NCBI GenBank assembly: GCA_964625225.1
Contig: CAZVAR010000175.1
Location: 1 to 6,395 of the forward strand
Origin: CAZVAR01 sp964625225
Lineage (GTDB): Bacteria > Pseudomonadota > Alphaproteobacteria > JAJUGE01
Direction: 5' to 3'
DNA length: 6,395 nt
The notes below the pieces were generated by a model. That model had not been told where the DNA came from. It saw nothing but the letters and a program-made list of their open reading frames with translations, and made no database searches. This document shows, piece after piece, positions 1 through 5,611 of the stretch. Made by a program: the position numbers and the translations under genes. Each line of letters opens with the position of its first letter. The first letter of the stretch is position 1.

Positions 1-2
1 TC

Positions 3-311
3 GCTGCCGCTGTAGCCGGATGGAGCAATTTATCTTCCCAGGATCGCAACGCCTGCTGGGGCTATTTCCCGACCTATACCCTCGGCGCGATCGCGGCCGC
101 GCAGCTGTTCGCGGCGGCGCAGGAGGCGGAGCCGGACCTGCTCGACCGGATCGGCGCGGGCGATTTCCGCCCGCTGCTGGCCTGGCTGCGGACGAACATC
201 CACGAGAAGGGGTCGCTGCTGCTCGCCGACGAGCTGTTGCATGCCGCCACCGGGCGGCCGCTCGACCCGGCGGCGTTCAAACGCCATCTGGAGCAGCGCT
301 ATCTCGCCTGA
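3..311 (+). CDS. M32 (Taq-type) metallocarboxypeptidase, C-terminal fragment
   Basis: This is the 3' end of a gene that enters from the left edge; the frame is open from base 3 to a TGA at 309-311. From about base 51 the protein matches the C-terminal segment of M32 carboxypeptidases. It has the GYFPTYTLGA block (about bases 60-89), then an acidic helix, the segment WLRTNIHEKGS, and the family ending of the kind ADELLHAATGRPLDPAAFKRHLEQRYLA (about 219-308). M32 enzymes are cytoplasmic metal-dependent carboxypeptidases that trim residues from peptide C-termini. The HEXXH metal site lies upstream of the window and cannot be checked. Codons before about base 51 do not resemble the family: the D-x-H-W motif expected just before GYFP is absent. 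That stretch may be sequence error or a contig edge. The family call rests on the last ~85 residues and is strong despite the missing catalytic part. Confidence 0.85.
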   Translation, partial: AAAVAGWSNLSSQDRNACWGYFPTYTLGAIAAAQLFAAAQEAEPDLLDRIGAGDFRPLLAWLRTNIHEKGSLLLADELLHAATGRPLDPAAFKRHLEQRYLA

Positions 312-329
312 GCCACCGACTCCTTTCCG

Positions 330-356
330 TTGCCATCGGCACGGATTCCGGATAAT
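330..356 (+). promoter_or_regulatory. Candidate sigma-70-type promoter for the L,D-transpeptidase gene
   Basis: TTGCCA (330-335, 5 of 6 to the -35 consensus) is followed by GATAAT (351-356, 5 of 6 to the -10 consensus) in the gap after the M32 stop. The spacer is only 15 bases, shorter than the usual 16-18, which weakens the call. A start of transcription near 363 would leave a leader of about 30 bases carrying the AGGGGGG ribosome binding site. No terminator with a T-run is visible after the M32 gene, so read-through could also supply transcript. Confidence 0.4.
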
Positions 357-380
357 CGCCCGCGGTTCACGGATTCAGCG

Positions 381-387
381 AGGGGGG
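381..387 (+). promoter_or_regulatory. Ribosome binding site fixing the GTG start of the L,D-transpeptidase
   Basis: The purine run AGGGGGG ends six bases before GTG at 394. This is good Shine-Dalgarno placement and is the main reason for choosing that GTG over the in-frame ATG at 241, which lies inside the M32 gene. Confidence 0.7.
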
Positions 388-393
388 CAGATC

Positions 394-2046
394 GTGCGCG
401 TCTCGACGGTAGGACTCCGGCTCCGCAACGCGGTCGGGGCAGCACTGCTCATCTGCGCGATGTTCGCCGCTCCGGCAGGAGCCGGCGAGATCGCGGTCAG
501 GCTGGAGGAACGGATCTCGGCTCAGCTCGGCCGTGCCGACGATTCTCGGTCGTCCGAGCTGCTCGCCATCCAACAGTTCTACGCGGAGCGGGGCTTCGCG
601 CCGGTCTGGGTGGAGGAGACGGCTGCCGGACCGCGCGCGGCGCGAATGGCCGGGATTCTGGCGAATGCGACCGCGGACGGGCTGGACCCGCTGGACTACG
701 GCGTGCCGCTGATCGAGAGCAGGCTCGCGGCAACCGGGTCCGCCGAACTGGCCGATTTGGAGTTCCTGCTGACGCGCGGCCTGCTCGACCTCGGGACCGA
801 TCTGCATTCCGGGCGGGTGCAGCCGCGCGAGGTCGACGACGAATTCCACCAGACGCCGCGGCGCATGGACCTGCTGGCGCTTCTCGCCGGCGCCGCGTCG
901 GCCCCCGATCCGGCCGCCTTCTTCGAAGGCCTTGCACCGGACACGCGCGAATATGAGCGAATCCGCCGGGCACTGGCCGACTATCGTGCCATGGCGCGCC
1001 GCGGCGGGTGGACCGAGGTGCCGCCCGGTGACACGCTCGCGCTCGGCGATCGCGCCGAGCGTGTCCGGCCGTTGCGCGCGCGCCTCGTCGAGACCGGCGA
1101 TCTCGCCGCCGACGCCGGCGGGGAACCGGTCCTGTTCGATGCGGCAGTCGAGCAGGCCGTGAAGCGCTTCCAGTACCGTCATGGCCTGACCCGGGACGGC
1201 ATCGTCGGACCGGCCACGCTGGCCGCCCTGAACGTCCCGGTCGAGCGGCGGATCGAGCAGATGATCCTGAACATGGAGCGCCGCCGCTGGATGCCGGCCG
1301 ACCTCGGCGAGCGCTACGTGTTCGTCAACCTCGCCGATTTCGTGCTCAAGGTCGTGGACGGGCCGAAAACCATTCACGATGCCCGGGTCATCGTCGGCAA
1401 GCCCTACCATCGGACGCCGGTGTTCAGCGGCATGATGAGCTACATCGTCCTGAACCCGTACTGGCACGTGCCGCCTTCGATCGCAGGCAACGAGATCCTG
1501 CCGAAGCTGAAACGCGACCCCGGCTATCTGGTCAACCAGGGCATCCGCGTGTTCAGCAGTTGGTCCGGCGATGCGGTCGAACTGGACCCGTACAGCGTCG
1601 ACTGGTCGTCGCTGAGCCCGAGCCGCTTCCCGTACAAGCTGCGGCAGGACGCCGGCGCGCTCAATGCGCTCGGCAGGGTCAAGTTCATGTTTCCGAACCG
1701 GTTCAACGTCTATCTCCACGACACGCCCTCACGCGCGCTGTTCGCGCGAACGGTGCGGAGCTTCAGCCACGGCTGCATCCGGGTCGAGCATCCGATCGCG
1801 CTGGCCGAACTGCTGCTGCGCGACGACCCGGACTGGCCCCGGGAGCGGATCGACGCGGTTCTGGCGCGGGGCGAGCAGACCGTCGTCAATCTGAAGCGCC
1901 CCATCCCCGTCCACCTCACCTACCTGACCGCCTGGGTCAACAAGGACGGCAGCGTCCATTTCCGGAACGACATCTACGATCGCGACAAGCGCCTGGAGGC
2001 GGCGCTGAAGCGCAAGGACGAGGCCATTGCAGGAACACCGCTCTGA
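394..2046 (+). CDS. L,D-transpeptidase, LdtD/YcbB type (exported, YkuD catalytic domain)
   Basis: The product is 550 residues from a GTG start. It should form 3-3 cross-links between peptidoglycan stem peptides in the periplasm. Residues 1 to about 31 look like a Sec signal peptide: a short basic stretch (RLRN), a hydrophobic core (VGAALLICAMFAAPAGA), then a small-residue cleavage zone near AGA-GE. An N-terminal scaffold domain of the LdtD type follows. A peptidoglycan-binding domain spans about 215-285, with the signature QYRHGLTRDGIVGPATLAALN, and is followed by the family segment NMERRRWMP. The YkuD catalytic domain spans about 307-480. It contains YLHDTP with His442 and the active-site block SHGCIRVE with His459 and nucleophile Cys461, so the catalytic set looks intact. 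The long stretch between NPYWHVPPSIA and the active site fits the capping subdomain of this family. A C-terminal tail holds the common FRNDIYDRD segment. The start is chosen from the ribosome binding site and signal peptide; the family call is firm, the in vivo substrate range is inference. Confidence 0.93.
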   Translation: MRVSTVGLRLRNAVGAALLICAMFAAPAGAGEIAVRLEERISAQLGRADDSRSSELLAIQQFYAERGFAPVWVEETAAGPRAARMAGILANATADGLDPLDYGVPLIESRLAATGSAELADLEFLLTRGLLDLGTDLHSGRVQPREVDDEFHQTPRRMDLLALLAGAASAPDPAAFFEGLAPDTREYERIRRALADYRAMARRGGWTEVPPGDTLALGDRAERVRPLRARLVETGDLAADAGGEPVLFDAAVEQAVKRFQYRHGLTRDGIVGPATLAALNVPVERRIEQMILNMERRRWMPADLGERYVFVNLADFVLKVVDGPKTIHDARVIVGKPYHRTPVFSGMMSYIVLNPYWHVPPSIAGNEILPKLKRDPGYLVNQGIRVFSSWSGDAVELDPYSVDWSSLSPSRFPYKLRQDAGALNALGRVKFMFPNRFNVYLHDTPSRALFARTVRSFSHGCIRVEHPIALAELLLRDDPDWPRERIDAVLARGEQTVVNLKRPIPVHLTYLTAWVNKDGSVHFRNDIYDRDKRLEAALKRKDEAIAGTPL

Positions 2047-2050
2047 GGCT

Positions 2051-2067
2051 GTCCCCGCCGGCGGGAC
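2051..2067 (+). other. Short GC-rich hairpin after the L,D-transpeptidase stop
   Basis: GTCCC (2051-2055) and GGGAC (2063-2067) pair around a CGCCGGC interior that can itself extend the stem with one bulged base. It begins five bases after the stop codon. No T-run follows, so it is at best a weak or factor-assisted terminator or a 3'-end stabilising element. Confidence 0.25.
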
Positions 2068-2108
2068 GGCACGGCTTCGCGGCGGACGGACCATGGCGCC
2101 GCACGTCC

Positions 2109-2136
2109 TTGCGGCGGCAGGGGCGGTGCTTATCTA
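2109..2136 (+). promoter_or_regulatory. Weak candidate promoter upstream of thrC
   Basis: TTGCGG (2109-2114) and TATCTA (2131-2136) are separated by 16 bases in the 139-base gap before thrC. Each box matches only 3 of 6 consensus positions, but TATCTA is the most AT-rich spot in this otherwise GC-rich gap. The spacing and the size of the gap make an independent thrC promoter plausible. Confidence 0.25.
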
Positions 2137-2180
2137 GGATCGACAACCGCGATGCCGCGCGGCGGGTCGACCGGCCGCGT

Positions 2181-2185
2181 GGGAG
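2181..2185 (+). promoter_or_regulatory. Ribosome binding site of thrC, placed for a TTG start at 2192
   Basis: GGGAG directly abuts the ATG at 2186, leaving no spacer, but stands six bases before an in-frame TTG at 2192. The spacing therefore favours initiation at TTG, which would give the N-terminus MRYISTRG, the way many ThrC proteins begin. No better Shine-Dalgarno sequence is seen further upstream for the ATG. Confidence 0.5.
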
Positions 2186-3586
2186 ATGGAATTGCGCTAC
2201 ATCAGCACGCGGGGCTCCGCCCCGACCCTGTCCTTCTCGGAGGTTCTGCTCGCCGGTCTGGCACGAGACGGCGGGCTTTACGTCCCCGAGCGGCTTCCGG
2301 AACTGGGTCCGGACGACCTCCGGGCGTTTCGGGGCCGCTCATATGTCGAGGTCGCGACCCGGGTTATGGCGCCGTTCGTCGGCGACGACATCGCCGAGAG
2401 CGAGTTCGCCGGGCTGGTCGCCGCCTCCTACGACCGGTTCGGTCACCGCGTGGTCGCGCCGTTGCGGCAGCTCGACAGCGAGCTCTGGCTCCTGGAGCTG
2501 TTCCACGGCCCGACTCTCGCCTTCAAAGACGTGGCCATGCAGTTCCTCGGGCGCCTGTTCGATTTCGAGCTGCGCCGGCGCGGGGAGCGGATCACCATCG
2601 TCGGGGCGACCTCGGGCGACACCGGCGCGGCCGCCGTGGAGGCGTTCCGCGACCGGCAGGCCGTCGACATCGTGATCCTGCACCCGCACCGCCGGGTGTC
2701 CGAGGTCCAGCGGCGGCAGATGACGACGGTCACGGCCTCCAACGTTCACAATGTCGCGATCGACGGGACGTTCGACGATTGCCAGGATCTCGTGAAGGCA
2801 ATGTTCAACGACGCCGCCTTCCGGGATTCGCTCCGCCTTTCGGCGGTGAACTCGATCAACTGGGCCCGGGTCATGGCCCAGATCGTCTACTATGTCTACG
2901 CCGCGGTGCAGCTCGGCGCGCCCGACCGGGCGGTGGCGTTCGCGGTGCCGACCGGGAATTTCGGGAACGTCTACGCCGGCTATCTGGCGCGTCGCATGGG
3001 CCTGCCGATCCAGCGTTTCGCGGTCGGCTCGAACAGCAACGACATCCTGACCCGGTTCTTCCGCGCCGACGATATGAGCATCCGGCCGGTGCAGCCGACG
3101 CTGTCGCCGAGCATGGACATCCAGGTGTCGAGCAATTTCGAGCGGCTGCTGTTCGATCTCTACGGGCGCGAGGGGGTACGCGTGGCCGACGCGGTCGCGG
3201 AGTTCCGCCGCTCGGGGCGGCTGACGGTCGGAGAGAATTGCTGGCGCTGTGCCGCAGAGCTGTTCCATGCCGAGAGCCTGTCGGACGAGGAGACGCTCGC
3301 GGTGATCGCGCAGGAGCACGCCGCCACCGGCGAACTGCTGGATCCGCATACGGCGATCGGCGTCGCCGCGGCGCGGGCGCTGGGATCGACCGTGCCGACG
3401 GTCGCCCTCGCGACGGCGCATCCGGCGAAGTTCCCGGATGCGGTCGAGCGGGCCACCGGTCAGCGTCCCCGGTTGCCGTCCCGGCTGGCCGATCTGCCGG
3501 ATCGGCCGGAGCGCGTGACGGTGCTGCCGAACGACCTCGGGCAGGTGAAGGAATTCGTGCGGACGCACTCGCGTGTGGCCGCCTGA
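2186..3586 (+). CDS. thrC: Threonine synthase (PLP-dependent)
   Basis: The product is 466 residues, a usual length for bacterial ThrC of this class. It converts O-phospho-L-homoserine to L-threonine and phosphate, the last step of threonine biosynthesis, in the cytoplasm. The N-terminus carries the family YISTRG block and LARDGGLYVPE. The cofactor lysine is Lys114 in HGPTLAFKDVAMQ. The GATSGDTGAAA loop starts at residue 140, and it is followed by RVSEVQRRQMTTV and NVHNVAIDGTFDDCQ. The PTGNFGN loop, expected to hold the cofactor phosphate, starts at about residue 255. NSINWAR and SNSNDILTRFF are also typical. No key residue appears lost. The coordinates use the ATG at 2186; a TTG two codons later (2192) is better placed for the GGGAG site and may be the real start. 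The M16 peptidase gene begins 19 bases downstream on the same strand with its own ribosome binding site, so the two are probably co-transcribed. No leader-peptide attenuator rich in Thr or Ile codons is evident upstream. Confidence 0.96.
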   Translation: MELRYISTRGSAPTLSFSEVLLAGLARDGGLYVPERLPELGPDDLRAFRGRSYVEVATRVMAPFVGDDIAESEFAGLVAASYDRFGHRVVAPLRQLDSELWLLELFHGPTLAFKDVAMQFLGRLFDFELRRRGERITIVGATSGDTGAAAVEAFRDRQAVDIVILHPHRRVSEVQRRQMTTVTASNVHNVAIDGTFDDCQDLVKAMFNDAAFRDSLRLSAVNSINWARVMAQIVYYVYAAVQLGAPDRAVAFAVPTGNFGNVYAGYLARRMGLPIQRFAVGSNSNDILTRFFRADDMSIRPVQPTLSPSMDIQVSSNFERLLFDLYGREGVRVADAVAEFRRSGRLTVGENCWRCAAELFHAESLSDEETLAVIAQEHAATGELLDPHTAIGVAAARALGSTVPTVALATAHPAKFPDAVERATGQRPRLPSRLADLPDRPERVTVLPNDLGQVKEFVRTHSRVAA

Positions 3587-3591
3587 TGTTT

Positions 3592-3597
3592 GGAGAG
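3592..3597 (+). promoter_or_regulatory. Ribosome binding site of the M16 peptidase
   Basis: GGAGAG ends eight bases before the ATG at 3606. It supports that start rather than an in-frame ATG at 3573 that lies within the end of thrC and would add eleven residues unlike the family. Confidence 0.75.
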
Positions 3598-3605
3598 TGT
3601 CGTTC

Positions 3606-4862
3606 ATGAGTGCGGAAGTCACCACCCTGGCCAACGGCCTGCGGGTGGTCACGGATCGGATGGACACGGTGGAGACCGTATCGATCGGGGTCTGGGTCGG
3701 CGTCGGGACCCGCTACGAGGAGGCCTCGGTCAACGGCATCTCCCATCTCCTGGAGCATATGGCGTTCAAGGGCACGAAGCGCCGGTCGGCAGCCGAGATC
3801 GCCTCGGAGATCGAGGCGGTCGGCGGGCATCTGAACGCTTACACCTCCCGCGAGATCACCGCCTACTACGCCAAGGTCCTGAAGGAGGACGTCCGGCTCG
3901 CGACCGACATCATCGCCGACATCCTCCAGAATTCGACGTTCGACCCGGGCGAGCTGGATCGCGAGCGCACCGTCATCCTCCAGGAGATCGGGCAGTCGCT
4001 CGACCAGCCCGAGGACGTGGTCTTCGATGCGTTCCAGGCCACCGCCTATCCCGACCAGCCGATGGGCCTGCCGGTCCTCGGCACGCCGGAAGTGATCCGG
4101 CGCGTGCGCCGGGAAGAGATCGCGAGCTATATGGCGAGTCGCTACCGCGCGCCGCGGATGGTGGTGGCCGCCGCGGGCCGGGTCGACCACCAGGATTTCG
4201 TGGCGCTGGCCGCCGAGCAGTTCGCGCATCTGCGCTCCGGCGAGGTGCCGCGGGCCGAGCCGGGGCGCTATGTCGGCGGCGACAGCCGCGACGAGCGCGA
4301 TCTGGAGCAGGTCCATCTGGTGATGGGCATGGAGGGGGTCTCCTATCTGGACCCCGACTACTACGCGGCCCAGGTGCTCGCCACCCTGTACGGCGGCGGC
4401 ATGTCCTCGCGCTTGTTCCAGGAGGTGCGCGAGAAGCGGGGCCTCGTCTACTCGATCTACTCGTTCATGTCCGGCATCAGCGACGGCGGGATTTTCGGGA
4501 TCTACGCCGGCACCGGCGAGGACCAGGTCAACGAGGTGCTGCAGATCGTCTGCGACGAGTTCTGCAAGGTGGCGGATCGGGTCGGGGCGGACGAGGTTCA
4601 GCGTGCCCGGGCACAGTTGAAGGCAAGCATCCTGATGTCCCGCGAAAGCACCTCGGCCCGGTGCGAGCAGGCGGCGCAGCAGATTCTGACCTTCGGTCGG
4701 CCGCTCGCCGTGGAGGAGATCGTTGGCAGGATCGAAGCGGTCGACGAGGAGCATGTCGCGCGCGTGGCGCGTCGGCTCGCCGCGACGCCGCTGACCCTGG
4801 CCGCAACCGGGCCCCTGGCCAAGATGGAAGACTATGAGAGGGTGGTGCGGCGGCTCCAGTGA
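3606..4862 (+). CDS. M16B zinc metallopeptidase, mitochondrial-processing-peptidase-like
   Basis: The product is 418 residues, the usual size for alphaproteobacterial M16B peptidases. The inverted zinc motif HLLEH is present, with His47 and His51 as ligands and Glu50 as catalytic base. Glu127 in the segment RTVILQEI stands 76 residues after His51, the spacing expected for the third zinc ligand. The N-terminal M16 domain covers about 10-155. The inactive C-terminal domain follows, with GGGMSSRLFQEVREKRGLVYSIYSF starting at residue 263, including Arg278 and Tyr282 of the conserved substrate-binding R/Y pair. There is no clear signal peptide, so a cytoplasmic location is likely. The family is related to the beta subunit of the mitochondrial processing peptidase; in bacteria it is thought to degrade or process peptides, but the natural substrate here is unknown. 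It lies 19 bases after thrC and is probably in the same transcript, a link that need not be functional. Its stop is 19 bases from the stop of the convergent yqgE. Confidence 0.94.
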   Translation: MSAEVTTLANGLRVVTDRMDTVETVSIGVWVGVGTRYEEASVNGISHLLEHMAFKGTKRRSAAEIASEIEAVGGHLNAYTSREITAYYAKVLKEDVRLATDIIADILQNSTFDPGELDRERTVILQEIGQSLDQPEDVVFDAFQATAYPDQPMGLPVLGTPEVIRRVRREEIASYMASRYRAPRMVVAAAGRVDHQDFVALAAEQFAHLRSGEVPRAEPGRYVGGDSRDERDLEQVHLVMGMEGVSYLDPDYYAAQVLATLYGGGMSSRLFQEVREKRGLVYSIYSFMSGISDGGIFGIYAGTGEDQVNEVLQIVCDEFCKVADRVGADEVQRARAQLKASILMSRESTSARCEQAAQQILTFGRPLAVEEIVGRIEAVDEEHVARVARRLAATPLTLAATGPLAKMEDYERVVRRLQ

Positions 4863-4881
4863 CGCGGCTCGGCCGACCGTC

Positions 4882-5463
4882 TCACGCGCGGCCGCCCTCC
4901 GCCGAGAGCATGGTCGCATCGATACCGAGCTTGGCGAGGGCCCGGTTCCACTTCGTGTCGAGGCTGCGGTCGAAGACGAGATCGCTGTCGCCGCGGACGG
5001 CGAGCCAGCCGTTGGCCTGGATCTCGGACTCGAGTTGACCGGGCGCCCAGCCCGCATATCCGAGTGCGAGCAGCCGCTGCCGCGGGCCCCGGCCCTCGGC
5101 GATCGCGCGCAGCACGTCGATCGTGGCGGTGAGCGCCACGTCGCCATCGACGATCAGCGTTCCTTCCTGCTGGTAATCGGACGAGTGCAGGACGAAGCCG
5201 CGGCCGGTCTCGACCGGGCCGCCGAAATGGACCGGGATCGGCTCGATCGCCGCGTTCTGCTCCAGCCCGAGCTGCTCGAGCAGGTCGGCGAAGCTCAGGG
5301 CCGACAGTTCGCGATTGATGACCAGCCCCATCGCCCCGTCCTCGGTGTGGGCGCAGACATAGATGACCGATCGAGCGAAGCGGGGATCGGACATGCCCGG
5401 CATCGCGATCAGGAGCTGACCGGTCAGATAATCGCCGCCGGAGTTGGGACTCGGTTTCACCAT
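4882..5463 (-). CDS. yqgE: YqgE/AlgH family protein (UPF0301)
   Basis: The product is 193 residues, a normal length for this single-domain family. Family blocks appear in order: GQLLIAMPGMSDPRFARSVIYVC near the N-terminus, then GAMGLVINREL, VHFGGPVETGRGFVLHSSDY in the middle, and LALGYAGWAPGQLESEI towards the C-terminus. It has no signal peptide or membrane segment and should be cytosolic. The molecular function is not established; the AlgH name comes from a proposed role in Pseudomonas alginate regulation and should not be read as a function here. The ATG at 5463 has no recognisable Shine-Dalgarno sequence in front of it, and a candidate -10 box ends six bases upstream, so the message may be leaderless. 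A GTG directly after the ATG is the only near alternative start. It is convergent with the M16 peptidase gene and divergent from the dsbD-like gene. Confidence 0.95.
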   Translation of the reverse strand: MVKPSPNSGGDYLTGQLLIAMPGMSDPRFARSVIYVCAHTEDGAMGLVINRELSALSFADLLEQLGLEQNAAIEPIPVHFGGPVETGRGFVLHSSDYQQEGTLIVDGDVALTATIDVLRAIAEGRGPRQRLLALGYAGWAPGQLESEIQANGWLAVRGDSDLVFDRSLDTKWNRALAKLGIDATMLSAEGGRA

Positions 5464-5469
5464 GAGTCT

Positions 5470-5498
5470 AAACTAGGGTGCGCGGTGAGGGGGTGCAA
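5470..5498 (-). promoter_or_regulatory. Candidate promoter of yqgE
   Basis: Read on the minus strand, TTGCAC (5498-5493) and TAGTTT (5475-5470) are separated by exactly 17 bases. With flanking bases these read CTTGCA and CTAGTT, fairly close to the CTTGAC / CTATAT pattern described for alphaproteobacterial housekeeping promoters. The -10 box ends six bases before the yqgE ATG, so transcription would begin at or next to the start codon. Confidence 0.45.
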
Positions 5499-5499
5499 G

Positions 5500-5515
5500 G
5501 CGCCGGGTTCGGCGC
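5500..5515. repeat. Dyad with 6-base arms in the yqgE/dsbD-like intergenic region
   Basis: GCGCCG (5500-5505) and CGGCGC (5510-5515) are perfect complements around a GGTT loop. The dyad sits immediately upstream of the candidate yqgE -35 box. It could be half of a control region together with the palindrome at 5522-5533, or a chance GC-rich dyad. Confidence 0.3.
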
Positions 5516-5521
5516 GAGGTT

Positions 5522-5533
5522 CCGCAATTGCGG
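5522..5533. repeat. Perfect 12-base palindrome between divergent genes (possible operator)
   Basis: CCGCAATTGCGG is an exact 12-base palindrome with an AT centre inside GC-rich DNA. It lies between the candidate yqgE promoter (5470-5498) and the candidate dsbD-like promoter (5582-5611). Its position and symmetry fit a dimeric regulator binding site serving one or both divergent genes. The regulator is not identifiable from the window. A short direct repeat, CCGGAG at 5563-5568 and 5570-5575, lies further right. Confidence 0.4.
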
Positions 5534-5581
5534 TCGGGGCCGGTGATCGGCGGGGTATGGGGCCGGAGTCCGGAGCATACT

Positions 5582-5611
5582 TTGGCGTGAGATCGGGTCT
5601 TTCCGTATGAT
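5582..5611 (+). promoter_or_regulatory. Candidate promoter overlapping the dsbD-like start
   Basis: TTGGCG (5582-5587, 4 of 6) and TATGAT (5606-5611, 5 of 6) are spaced by 18 bases on the plus strand. The -10 box includes the ATG at 5607. If this promoter is used, transcription would start near 5618 and translation would need a later codon such as the in-frame TTG at 5646. Confidence 0.35.

Noticed and set aside
241..393. In-frame upstream extension of the L,D-transpeptidase from ATG 241
   Set aside because: It overlaps the M32 coding end, places a polar Arg-rich stretch before the signal peptide, and has no ribosome binding site as good as AGGGGGG before GTG 394.
367..1719. A 450-codon open frame on the minus strand
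   Set aside because: It is antisense to the L,D-transpeptidase gene, Arg/His/Gln-rich and without any known motif; no ribosome binding site was found for it.
2051..2067. Hairpin as an intrinsic terminator of the L,D-transpeptidase gene
   Set aside because: The stem is reasonable, but no T-run follows, so I list it only as a hairpin.
2871..5147. A 758-codon open frame on the minus strand
   Set aside because: It lies opposite thrC, the M16 gene and part of yqgE, all clear family members. Its protein is low-complexity, rich in Arg, Pro, His and Ala, with no recognisable domain: an antisense shadow common in GC-rich DNA.
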